From Bacteroidales bacterium (GTDB lineage Bacteria > Bacteroidota > Bacteroidia > Bacteroidales > UBA3824), in the NCBI GenBank assembly GCA_016287995.1, contig JAEEXW010000028.1, positions 1 through 14,512 on the forward strand: DNA of 14,512 bases. The letters are read 5' to 3'. Shown in pieces: positions 6,250-13,087 of this stretch. The position numbers and the translations under genes were made by a program. Every line of letters starts with the position of its first letter. The stretch's first letter is position 1. The notes beneath the pieces are model-generated. The model worked only from the letters and a program-made list of their open reading frames with translations, did not search any database and had not been told where the DNA came from.

Positions 6250-6971
6250 CAGAAGAAACTATGACAAGAATATTTGTTAATCGGTCTTGAAACTTGTACG
6301 CCAAGCGTTGCTATTGCGCAGTAACTAAGACTTACGGGCGCAAGAAATTCCTCGTAAACGTGAAAAGTGTTTACCATAAACGCAAAGTCAAGAAGTATAT
6401 GCTTGTAATACACTCCTCCGCCGGTCATTATGTAGCCTTGAAGTTTTTGCGCATGATACGGAAAAATTTTCGGTTTCAACTCCCTATCCGATTTAAGTTT
6501 TTTCGGTTCGTTTTGATGTATCCATTCTGTAACTTCGTCAATGTAGTGATATTCAAGCGAGCGTGCCTCGTCAAACATCCACGCCGGAGCAACCCCTGCA
6601 TAACAATAATACCGCGGATGAGATTTGTGTTCGGTAGAAAATTTAAACTTTATCGGGAAAATCAAATTGCTGAGCCTTGTGTCAACAACGTATGTAATTC
6701 CGCTAAATTGTGCTAAATTAGAGCCGTAAATCGTACCGCCCGCACCCAAATATCCGAAACCGATTGTCCAATATTTCCGTTTGCCAAACCTTTGCGAATA
6801 ATTAGCCTCGTAATAGTAATTTGTCAACCCTGAAACGCTGCCTGCGGGATTTTCGTGTTTGGGAATTACAAACTGAGAGTATATAACGCCGCCTTTCATC
6901 GTAAATTGTTGCGCTTGAAGCCCCGTTACGATAAAAAACGACAAAACAATTATGGAAAGTCTTACTCTCAT
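6249..6971 (-). CDS. Exported outer-membrane beta-barrel protein (second of three)
   Basis: 240 residues with a clear signal peptide (MRVRLSIIVLSFFIVTGLQA, cleavage before Gln-Gln). The body has barrel-like features: GGVIYSQF, YYYEANYSQRFGKRKYWTIGFGYLGAGGTIYG, NLIFPIKFKF, YYCYAGVAPAW and IMTGGGVYYKHILLDFAFMVN are alternating-residue strands with Gly and aromatic girdles. This pattern resembles PorT-like / OMP_b-brl proteins of Bacteroidota. The function and ligand are unknown. The start ATG directly abuts the TAG stop of the upstream gene with no gap, and the stop shares a base with the ATG of the next gene, so the three are almost certainly translated from one message. The C-terminus (NKYSCHSFF) ends in Phe, as many outer-membrane barrels do. 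Confidence 0.75.
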   Translation of the reverse strand: MRVRLSIIVLSFFIVTGLQAQQFTMKGGVIYSQFVIPKHENPAGSVSGLTNYYYEANYSQRFGKRKYWTIGFGYLGAGGTIYGSNLAQFSGITYVVDTRLSNLIFPIKFKFSTEHKSHPRYYCYAGVAPAWMFDEARSLEYHYIDEVTEWIHQNEPKKLKSDRELKPKIFPYHAQKLQGYIMTGGGVYYKHILLDFAFMVNTFHVYEEFLAPVSLSYCAIATLGVQVSRPINKYSCHSFF

Positions 6972-7667
6972 CTATCGGTGATGCCTATAAGTTTTTGAAC
7001 GCCTGTTTTTTACAAAGTATATTCCGGCAGAAAAGGAAAATACTTGATTTCTAAGTTTTTTATTATTAATCTGCTTTTTGTTTTTGTCCTCAATAGAGAA
7101 AAATCCGATACGGTAATCAACCCCCACGAAAAGGTCCATACCTCCCGAAATTGAAGTCTGATAGCCCAAACCGAAATTTGCTCCGACATCGTATTGACGC
7201 AAGTCGTTTACAAAACTTGCCTCTTTGCCGGAAATTCTTTTAGCACTGTCAGGAGAAATAGAATCACATTTCCAAGACCGTTCGGCAGCAAGGGCAATAC
7301 CTACGTAAGGACCTACCTTCGTGTAAAAATCACCGAACTGCTGTTTCCAAGTTATTGGGATAATCATAAAGTCGATGTTACGGTTTTCCCTATATTTTAT
7401 ATGAAAATTTCTTTCCTGATAGTCCTTTTTTATCATAACGCCCTGTTGCGAATATAGTGCGCTTACTTCAAGAAAAGATTCGTAAACGAGCGGAAATGCC
7501 ACATGTATGCCCGGACACATTCCGATACGTTTTGTGGCATCTTCAATTCTGTCATCGCCGATGAGGTACGAAAAATTGACACCCATACTTGCCCCTACGT
7601 TGATTTGCGAAAATGCGTTAAGGCTGCCAACAAGAGCCGTTATGACTAATATAAAAATTTTTTTCAT
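6972..7667 (-). CDS. PorT-like outer-membrane beta-barrel protein (first of three)
   Basis: 231 residues from ATG 7667, starting MKKIFILVITALVGSLNAFS with probable cleavage before Gln21. The frame runs further upstream to 7832, but that extension overlaps the rluD 3' end, crosses a promoter-like box and would hide the signal peptide, so the internal ATG is chosen. Mature strands such as INVGASMGVNFSYLIG, LEVSALYSQQGVMIKK, FYTKVGPYVGIALAAE, YDVGANFGLGYQTSISGG and MDLFVGVDYRIGFFSIED match PorT-family / outer-membrane beta-barrel domain proteins. The last strand (VFSFSAGIYFVKN) is followed by a basic tail. It is the first gene of the barrel-phoH-purC unit, with its own predicted promoter about 50 nt upstream. 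Its specific role is unknown. Confidence 0.8.
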   Translation of the reverse strand: MKKIFILVITALVGSLNAFSQINVGASMGVNFSYLIGDDRIEDATKRIGMCPGIHVAFPLVYESFLEVSALYSQQGVMIKKDYQERNFHIKYRENRNIDFMIIPITWKQQFGDFYTKVGPYVGIALAAERSWKCDSISPDSAKRISGKEASFVNDLRQYDVGANFGLGYQTSISGGMDLFVGVDYRIGFFSIEDKNKKQINNKKLRNQVFSFSAGIYFVKNRRSKTYRHHR

Positions 7668-7696
7668 AGCGAATCGTATTTGTATTATAATATATA

Positions 7697-7733
7697 AACG
7701 GATTTTTCTTTGCAAAATTATAAAAAATCCGTT
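7697..7733. repeat. Perfect 11-bp inverted repeat around a promoter box
   Basis: Arms AACGGATTTTT (7697-7707) and AAAAATCCGTT (7723-7733) are exact reverse complements, with a 15-nt loop holding the predicted -7 element. It lies between the rluD stop (7741) and the first barrel gene. It could be an operator, or a weak terminator for the rluD transcript: on the minus strand the stem is followed by an AT-rich but not pure T tract. Confidence 0.7.
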
Positions 7734-7744
7734 AAAAATTTCAA
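7713..7744 (-). promoter_or_regulatory. Predicted promoter of the barrel-phoH-purC unit
   Basis: On the minus strand TAATTTTG (7720 to 7713) exactly matches the Bacteroidota -7 consensus TAnnTTTG. A TTG (7744 to 7742), overlapping the rluD stop codon, sits 21 nt upstream as a -33 element. The ATG at 7667 is 45 nt downstream of the box, leaving a short leader. Both halves and the spacing fit. Confidence 0.6.
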
Positions 7745-8835
7745 TTCTGGTTTTCCCAAGTTCTGCCCGAAAGCGAATATACTCTCCATTTATCGATAAC
7801 TTCCTGCATATCAGAAGGTAACTCAGAGTCAAAACTCATTATTTTGCCAGTTTTCGGGTGCTTAAATTCCAACGTTTTGGCATGAAGAGCCTGCCTCGGC
7901 ATAATCTCGAAACAATTGTCAACAAACTTTCTATACTTTGCAAAAGTCGTGCCTCTTAACAACCTATTTCCGCCATAAACATCATCGTTGAAAAGCGGGT
8001 GGTTTATGCTTTTCAAATGGACGCGGATTTGATGCGTTCGTCCGGTTTCGAGTTTGCACTCTATGAGCGTAACGTAGCCGAACCTTTCCAAAACTCTATA
8101 ATGCGTGATTGCAGGCTTTCCGATTCCACTGTCTTTGGAAAACATGCACATACTTTTTCTATCTTTCGGATTTCTGCCGATATTGCCTTCCACAGTGCCT
8201 TCTGTTTCGTCAAAGTCGCCCCAAACCAAAGCCTGATACCTTCTGTTGACGGTATGATAAAAAAACTGCTGCGAAAGGTTTACTTTTGCGGCTTCGTTTT
8301 TTGCGATTACCAAAAGTCCTGACGTATTTTTGTCGATTCTGTGGACAAGTCCGGGGCGCGTGTCAAGGGCATCAAATTCGTCGCTATGCCCCAAATGAAA
8401 AGCCAAAGCGTTGACAAGCGTTCCCGTAAAATTGCCGTGCGCGGGGTGAACCACCATTCCGGCTTTTTTGTTGACAACTATTACGTCGTCGTCTTCGTAA
8501 ACGATGTCAAGCGGAATATCCTCCGGTGTCAACTTGAAGTCGAAGTGCTCGCCCGGAAGCATCACCGAAATATCGTCGCCGGGGTGAACTCTGTAATTGC
8601 TTTTAACGGCTTTTCCGTTAACAAAAACACATTCGCTGTCGGCGGCTTTTTGGATTTTGTTGCGCGAGACTCCCTGAATCCGATTGTCAAGAAACTTGTC
8701 GATTCTTTCCAAATTCTGCCCTTTGTCAACTATTATGTGATAACGTTCGGTTTTTTGACCGTTGCCTTCGTCGGTAATTTCCGCCGTTAATTCGTCGTCT
8801 TCTTCGTCAAGCAAGTCTTCGATGTTTTCTGCCAT
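7741..8835 (-). CDS. rluD: RluA/RluD family 23S rRNA pseudouridine synthase
   Basis: Isomerises specific uridines of 23S rRNA to pseudouridine; RluD of E. coli acts on helix 69. 364 residues. An acidic N-terminal extension (about 1-30) is followed by an S4 RNA-binding domain (about 42-95, with RIDKFLDNRIQGVSRNKIQK). The catalytic domain has the family motif HRIDKNTSG at 165-173, with D168 the expected catalytic aspartate, and GRTHQIRVHL at 265-274. The start ATG is 5 nt after the stop of the T9SS gene, so it belongs to the PASTA-T9SS-rluD unit. The exact target uridines are inferred from family only; RluA-family members differ, so the symbol is probable rather than certain. Confidence 0.92.
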   Translation of the reverse strand: MAENIEDLLDEEDDELTAEITDEGNGQKTERYHIIVDKGQNLERIDKFLDNRIQGVSRNKIQKAADSECVFVNGKAVKSNYRVHPGDDISVMLPGEHFDFKLTPEDIPLDIVYEDDDVIVVNKKAGMVVHPAHGNFTGTLVNALAFHLGHSDEFDALDTRPGLVHRIDKNTSGLLVIAKNEAAKVNLSQQFFYHTVNRRYQALVWGDFDETEGTVEGNIGRNPKDRKSMCMFSKDSGIGKPAITHYRVLERFGYVTLIECKLETGRTHQIRVHLKSINHPLFNDDVYGGNRLLRGTTFAKYRKFVDNCFEIMPRQALHAKTLEFKHPKTGKIMSFDSELPSDMQEVIDKWRVYSLSGRTWENQN

Positions 8836-8840
8836 ATTTT

Positions 8841-10583
8841 TTAGTGTGTTATTAATAGTTTTTTTCTCATTTTAATTTCCTCAAAATCAATAATATACAT
8901 TCCGTTTTTGAGGTCGTTTACATTTATCTCGTTAAGACCGCCTTCAACGAAAGCAGACTTTACTTTTTGTCCGTTAAGATTGTATATGCTTATCCTTTTG
9001 CATTTTGAATTTTCCATATCAATATAGAAAAAATCGTTTGCGGGATTAGGATAAAGTTTTACCTCGAAAGTTTTCGGCATAATGTCCGTTAACGTTGCCG
9101 TTTTGAGTGCTCCGAAAGCAGGACGCAACATAATCTGACCTTTTTCTTTTGAGAGTTTCCACTCGCCATTGAGGTTGAAATACTTGTTGTTAGGCTTTTC
9201 GGTGTTTTTGTCAAAACCCATGGCAATAATGTCTTTTGAAAGTTTTTCCCAACCTATAAAAAATGTGTCGGCGATTTGCACGGGATTCTTAAACTCAAAA
9301 AAAACGAATTTTTCGGTTTCGTTTTTCGGAACGGCAACGTTGTTTTGTGAATATATTTCCACTAACGGATTACCGTTTTTGCAGTTAAAAACCTTGATGT
9401 TGAAATAGTCAGCCTGCGCGTTTCTAAACACGGGACAAAAATACATATAAACCCCTGTCAAGACATCGGGCGTTAATGCAACAAACCTTACTGCCGCAAG
9501 TCCGCCCTGACTGCCTTCGCCGTAAAGTCCGTAGGCTGCCTCAGCCGTGCCGTCGTCGTAAGCGTAATAATTCAGAAAAGTCTTTTTGACGGAAACTTCG
9601 TTGTTGTTAGGAAAATCCTTTTTTGTAACATCGCTGACAAGTTTTACCGTAATCTCGCAGTCCATAATAGTGTCGCTTTTTGACGAAAAAACATAATTAA
9701 AATCCTTATTATGATTTTCAAAGTCCATATAAGACGGCATATTGTAAGAGCCGAGAGCAAATTTCTCGCCGTTAAGAGTGAGATTTATCGAGTCCAAAAG
9801 CCGTGCCTTTTTGTCGTTGTTGCGGTAAAAGACCGAGTATGAAAGCGGCATTTTATGTGTATCGTTCAGATAATGTTTCCAAGGCACGCTTGTATAGTCG
9901 CCGAATTTTATTACAGGGTCGCTCGTTAGAGAAACGTCGCTGTATACGGTATCGCTTTCCATACGGTTGCGGTCAAGTTTTACGTAGTCAACAAACCAAA
10001 AATCACAGTCCCCTACCAAATCCTTCTGACTTTCGCTGCCGAGGCTGAAATAATTTCTAAAACGAAATTTAAACCCCTTTTGGAGGTATTCTTTTTCCGT
10101 AATGTTTATCATTTCCTGCTCAAATGAGTTTTTATTCGCGCCGGAATATTGACGAATGTTTGACCACTGATTTGTCAGCGGCGAAAAAAAGTCAAGACAC
10201 AAAGAATCTTGTTTTTCGGGATAATCACCGTTGCCGCCCGCTTGAAAATAAAAACTCAAAAAAACTGTTTTGTCATTAGGATAATTTAAGTTGATAGGAC
10301 GGCTTTCAACGGTATCGCCCGCCGAAAAGTTGCCGTAATAGGCATTTTGATAAAAATTTTTGTCCAAGTCCAAAGCATCAAAAACCAAGACACCCGTACT
10401 CGGCGGATTTTTAGCCATATAGCGGGAAATATTGCAGCCCGAATTTTTCCAAAGGCTATCGGCCGGTTTGGAGCCGAGGTACGAAAAATCGTCAAAAAAA
10501 GGCAGTTCAAGCGTGTCGGTCTCTCCGGCAAAAACCATTGCCGGAAACACCAACGCCGCCCAAAGTAATAAAACCTTTTTCAT
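8841..10583 (-). CDS. Secreted protein with T9SS type A sorting domain
   Basis: A 580-residue secreted protein. The signal peptide is MKKVLLLWAALVFPAMVFA (1-19). The mature start TDTLELPFFDDFS introduces a jelly-roll-like N-terminal domain, seen in many Bacteroidota surface proteins. The middle is unrecognised beta-rich sequence. The last 75 residues (506-580) form a T9SS C-terminal sorting domain: VKLYPNPANDFFYID, ISIYNLNGQKV, LKNGMYIIDF and a terminal basic KMRKKLLITH. This predicts passage through the outer membrane by the type IX system, with removal of the domain and attachment or release. No catalytic motif is visible, so function is unknown. It lies 25 nt after the PASTA gene and 5 nt before rluD. 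Confidence 0.88.
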   Translation of the reverse strand: MKKVLLLWAALVFPAMVFAGETDTLELPFFDDFSYLGSKPADSLWKNSGCNISRYMAKNPPSTGVLVFDALDLDKNFYQNAYYGNFSAGDTVESRPINLNYPNDKTVFLSFYFQAGGNGDYPEKQDSLCLDFFSPLTNQWSNIRQYSGANKNSFEQEMINITEKEYLQKGFKFRFRNYFSLGSESQKDLVGDCDFWFVDYVKLDRNRMESDTVYSDVSLTSDPVIKFGDYTSVPWKHYLNDTHKMPLSYSVFYRNNDKKARLLDSINLTLNGEKFALGSYNMPSYMDFENHNKDFNYVFSSKSDTIMDCEITVKLVSDVTKKDFPNNNEVSVKKTFLNYYAYDDGTAEAAYGLYGEGSQGGLAAVRFVALTPDVLTGVYMYFCPVFRNAQADYFNIKVFNCKNGNPLVEIYSQNNVAVPKNETEKFVFFEFKNPVQIADTFFIGWEKLSKDIIAMGFDKNTEKPNNKYFNLNGEWKLSKEKGQIMLRPAFGALKTATLTDIMPKTFEVKLYPNPANDFFYIDMENSKCKRISIYNLNGQKVKSAFVEGGLNEINVNDLKNGMYIIDFEEIKMRKKLLITH

Positions 10584-10608
10584 AAACTGTTTTTTATCTT
10601 TTTTGTCA

Positions 10609-11283
10609 TTAAAATTCGTCTTCTTCGATTATGTTGTCCTCTGTATCCGCGCCGGAGTTATAGTCTGAAAAACTGTCGCTGTCATCGGAATTGTCGTCTT
10701 TTTCCCACATAATCAAGTCGATAACGTCGCCTTTGTAAAGTTTTTTGCCTTTTGAAATTTTTGCTCCGTTTATCCGCGCCTCTTTGAAAAGGTCGTTATG
10801 CGAACCTTTTTCTTTCTTAACATTTCCCAAAAGCAAGCCCCTTAACCTCAACTGCTCCTGACAATCCACGAGCGAGCGTCCGTTTAAATCCGGCATTTCA
10901 GTGATTTCTTTTGACCATGTTTTGTAGGTTAAGAACACCTTTCTGCCCTCCTTTACCGAATAACCTGCCCTCGGAATCTGTCCGCCGGGAATTATAGTAC
11001 CGGGAGCAACGCTACTGTTGTAAACCGAGTCCGAGATTACGGGTTCGAGTTTGCGCTCCAAAATAAGTTTTTGCGCTTGTTCCAACGTCATTCCTTCTAC
11101 CGAAGGAACGCTTACTTCCTGAGAGTGCCGCGTGTAAACCCTCAACGCCAAAAAAACAAGCACAAAAAACAACAATATAGAGCCGAGCCAGATACAAAAA
11201 TTTTTTATGAAATAGGCGGAGATAAAAAACTTTCCCCACGCCTTCAACTTGTCTTTGAAAGAATTAGTGTTTTCCTGAGCCAT
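10609..11283 (-). CDS. PASTA-domain inner-membrane protein
   Basis: 224 residues from ATG 11283. A short cytoplasmic N-terminus is followed by one membrane segment (about 27-48, IWLGSILLFFVLVFLALRVY). Two periplasmic PASTA repeats follow, at about 56-122 (VPSVEGMTLEQAQKLI, then GTIIPGGQIPRAG) and about 129-193 (MPDLNGRSLVDCQEQLRLRG). The C-terminal tail (about 196-224) is very acidic (Asp, Glu, Ser). PASTA domains bind peptidoglycan or its precursors in other proteins, usually kinases or PBPs; here no kinase or transpeptidase domain is attached. A GTG at 11301 would add six residues, but it overlaps a promoter-like box, so the ATG is chosen. It heads the PASTA-T9SS-rluD unit, a neighbourhood I recall from other Bacteroidota. 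Confidence 0.88.
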   Translation of the reverse strand: MAQENTNSFKDKLKAWGKFFISAYFIKNFCIWLGSILLFFVLVFLALRVYTRHSQEVSVPSVEGMTLEQAQKLILERKLEPVISDSVYNSSVAPGTIIPGGQIPRAGYSVKEGRKVFLTYKTWSKEITEMPDLNGRSLVDCQEQLRLRGLLLGNVKKEKGSHNDLFKEARINGAKISKGKKLYKGDVIDLIMWEKDDNSDDSDSFSDYNSGADTEDNIIEEDEF

Positions 11284-11303
11284 TTTATTGTAATTTTTCA
11301 CCG

Positions 11304-11311
11304 CAAAATTA
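11304..11311 (-). promoter_or_regulatory. Candidate -7 box for the PASTA gene
   Basis: On the minus strand this reads TAATTTTG, an exact TAnnTTTG match, 20 nt upstream of the ATG at 11283. The position expected for a -33 element is a T-rich tract without a clear TTTG, so only half of the promoter is supported. Confidence 0.5.
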
Positions 11312-11361
11312 AACTAAATATGCAAGAAAAAAAAATTTTTGAAAAAACATTAAAAAAAAGT

Positions 11362-11392
11362 TTTGTTAAACCGATAAAAATAACAATATTTG
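11362..11392 (+). promoter_or_regulatory. Predicted promoter of the hybrid kinase gene
   Basis: TTTG at 11362-11365 is followed after exactly 19 nt by AATATTTG (11385-11392), a 7/8 match to the Bacteroidota -7 consensus. The ATG at 11427 is 34 nt downstream of the box. This promoter diverges from that of the PASTA gene within a 143-nt AT-rich intergenic region that holds no gene. Confidence 0.5.
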
Positions 11393-11426
11393 TAAGCCGA
11401 AAAATATGTCTGCGGCAATTAAATGA

Positions 11427-13073
11427 ATGACAAATATGCCTGACAACTACTTGAACGAAAAAATCTTAATCGTAGACGATACACCTTCAATAGCCGGTTA
11501 TATACGGTCTGTATTGGAGGAATACGGCTATGCTGTCTCGGAGGCTTTTGACGGTAACTCGGCGGTTATGATCGCCAACCAAGAGCGTCCGGATTTGATT
11601 TTGCTTGATATTATAATGCCGGATATTGACGGTTATGCGATATGTTCCTTGTTGAAAACCAGCGGCAATACGCGGGACATACCCGTAATTTTTATGTCTG
11701 CGCTCAACTCGTCTTTTGACAAAATAAAGGCCTTTAAGTCAGGGGCAGTAGATTACATAACCAAACCCGTACAAAGCGAGGAGATGATTGCGCGTGTGAG
11801 GTCTCATCTCAACATACGCCGTCTCAACCGCGAACTTCTTGAAACAAACCGCTCGCTTGAAGAAAAAATCACCGAGCGTACCAAAAGTCTTGAAGAATCC
11901 AACAAGAGAATGACGGAACTCAACCGTCAACTCGAACAGACCGTATTAAAATACAAGGAGGCAAAAGACAAGGCCGAACTTGCTGAAAAAATCAAGACAG
12001 AGTTTCTTGCCAACATTTCGCACGAGATTTATACGCCTATGAACGCGATTGTAGGCTTTACCAACCTTGTAAAAGAGACCGACGACGAGGAGCAGAAAAA
12101 CGAATATCTCGCTTATATAAAAAGCAACGCGATAAAACTTTTGTCGGTTTTCAACAACATTTTGGATTTTTCGCAGACCTTGACAGGAAAAACTTCGCCT
12201 GTTTACCAAAAGGTGAGGATTGCCGATGTTTTGGATTCGGTTTACAAAAACAATTTTCTTGACGCACAGTCAAAATCGCTTGAAATTATCATCAGCAACG
12301 AGTGCGACAAGGATTTTGAAATTGAGACCGACAGAAATATGATTTTCAGGATTTTGGACAATCTTGTTAACAACTCCTTGAAATTTACCGACCGAGGCAA
12401 CATAGAAGTAGGCGTATCTAACAGCGGAAACACGGTTGCCTTTTACGTCAAAGATTCGGGCAAAGGCATCAATCCCGAACTTTACGACAAAATTTTCAAG
12501 CCTTTTGAGTCTGGCGAAGACACTTACAGACGCACTAACGGCGGAGCAGGAATCGGACTCCCGCTTGTTAAAAGTTATGTCTCTATATTAAAAGGTGATA
12601 TTTGGTTTGACTCTTCACCCGGTGCCGGAACTATTTTTTATATTTCAATTCCGACAAAACAGGATACAGCGGCTCAGGCAAAAACTTTCAGCGAGTACGA
12701 GGGTCTGAAAATTCTTGTCGGCGAAAACGAGGACGTGGCTTTCATACTTTTGAACGAGATTTTGCAGACAATGAAGTTTGAGGTTCTGAGGGCAAAAACC
12801 GGACGCGAACTTTTGGAACATTACCGCAACAATCCCGATATAGAACTGATAATCAGCAACCTCAGTTTGCCGGAGATTAACGGCTCGGAGGCGATGAAGA
12901 TTATCAGAAAAATGGACACGAAAATTCCGATGGTGGCGCAGATTCCGTATTTTTCGGCAGAGGAAAAGCGGCAACTTCAACTCTCGTGCTGCGACGCTTT
13001 CATCGACAAACCGGCTAACATTCAACAAGTTAAAGAGATAATAAAAAAATACGTTAATATTACAAAACAATAA
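11427..13073 (+). CDS. Hybrid sensor histidine kinase, receiver-kinase-receiver
   Basis: 548 residues with no membrane segment, so probably cytoplasmic. The N-terminal receiver (about 10-128) is complete: D17/D18, phospho-acceptor D61 in LLDIIMPDIDG, S91 and K113. A coiled coil follows (about 132-188), then the HisKA domain with H199 in NISHEIYTPMNAIVGF, and the ATPase domain with N-box DNLVNNSLKF (311-320), G1 DSGKGI (343-348) and G2 GAGIGLPL (373-380). The C-terminal receiver (about 427-545) keeps K528, but the phospho-acceptor position is Asn478 (SNLSLPEING) and the Thr/Ser position is Ile506, so it should not accept phosphate by the usual route. There is no DNA-binding output domain. Signals probably enter through the first receiver. 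It stands alone apart from tkt 14 nt downstream; its partner is unknown. Confidence 0.93.
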   Translation: MTNMPDNYLNEKILIVDDTPSIAGYIRSVLEEYGYAVSEAFDGNSAVMIANQERPDLILLDIIMPDIDGYAICSLLKTSGNTRDIPVIFMSALNSSFDKIKAFKSGAVDYITKPVQSEEMIARVRSHLNIRRLNRELLETNRSLEEKITERTKSLEESNKRMTELNRQLEQTVLKYKEAKDKAELAEKIKTEFLANISHEIYTPMNAIVGFTNLVKETDDEEQKNEYLAYIKSNAIKLLSVFNNILDFSQTLTGKTSPVYQKVRIADVLDSVYKNNFLDAQSKSLEIIISNECDKDFEIETDRNMIFRILDNLVNNSLKFTDRGNIEVGVSNSGNTVAFYVKDSGKGINPELYDKIFKPFESGEDTYRRTNGGAGIGLPLVKSYVSILKGDIWFDSSPGAGTIFYISIPTKQDTAAQAKTFSEYEGLKILVGENEDVAFILLNEILQTMKFEVLRAKTGRELLEHYRNNPDIELIISNLSLPEINGSEAMKIIRKMDTKIPMVAQIPYFSAEEKRQLQLSCCDAFIDKPANIQQVKEIIKKYVNITKQ

Positions 13074-13087
13074 TTTTATTTACACAA

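Noticed and set aside
6294..6716. 140-codon open frame on the + strand, antisense to a barrel gene
   Set aside because: The minus-strand gene has a signal peptide and coupled neighbours; the + strand translation is basic and unstructured-looking.
7668..7832. 55-codon N-terminal extension of the first barrel gene
   Set aside because: It would overlap the rluD 3' end, span a predicted promoter and bury the signal peptide that begins at ATG 7667.
8341..8790. 149-codon open frame on the + strand, antisense to rluD
   Set aside because: It lies fully inside a confident rluD gene with all motifs. The translation is low-complexity Val/Phe/Asn typical of reverse-frame shadows, with no signal or motif of its own.
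12645..13070. 141-codon open frame antisense to the degenerate receiver
   Set aside because: The receiver frame continues the kinase gene and retains recognisable receiver structure; the antisense product has no motif.
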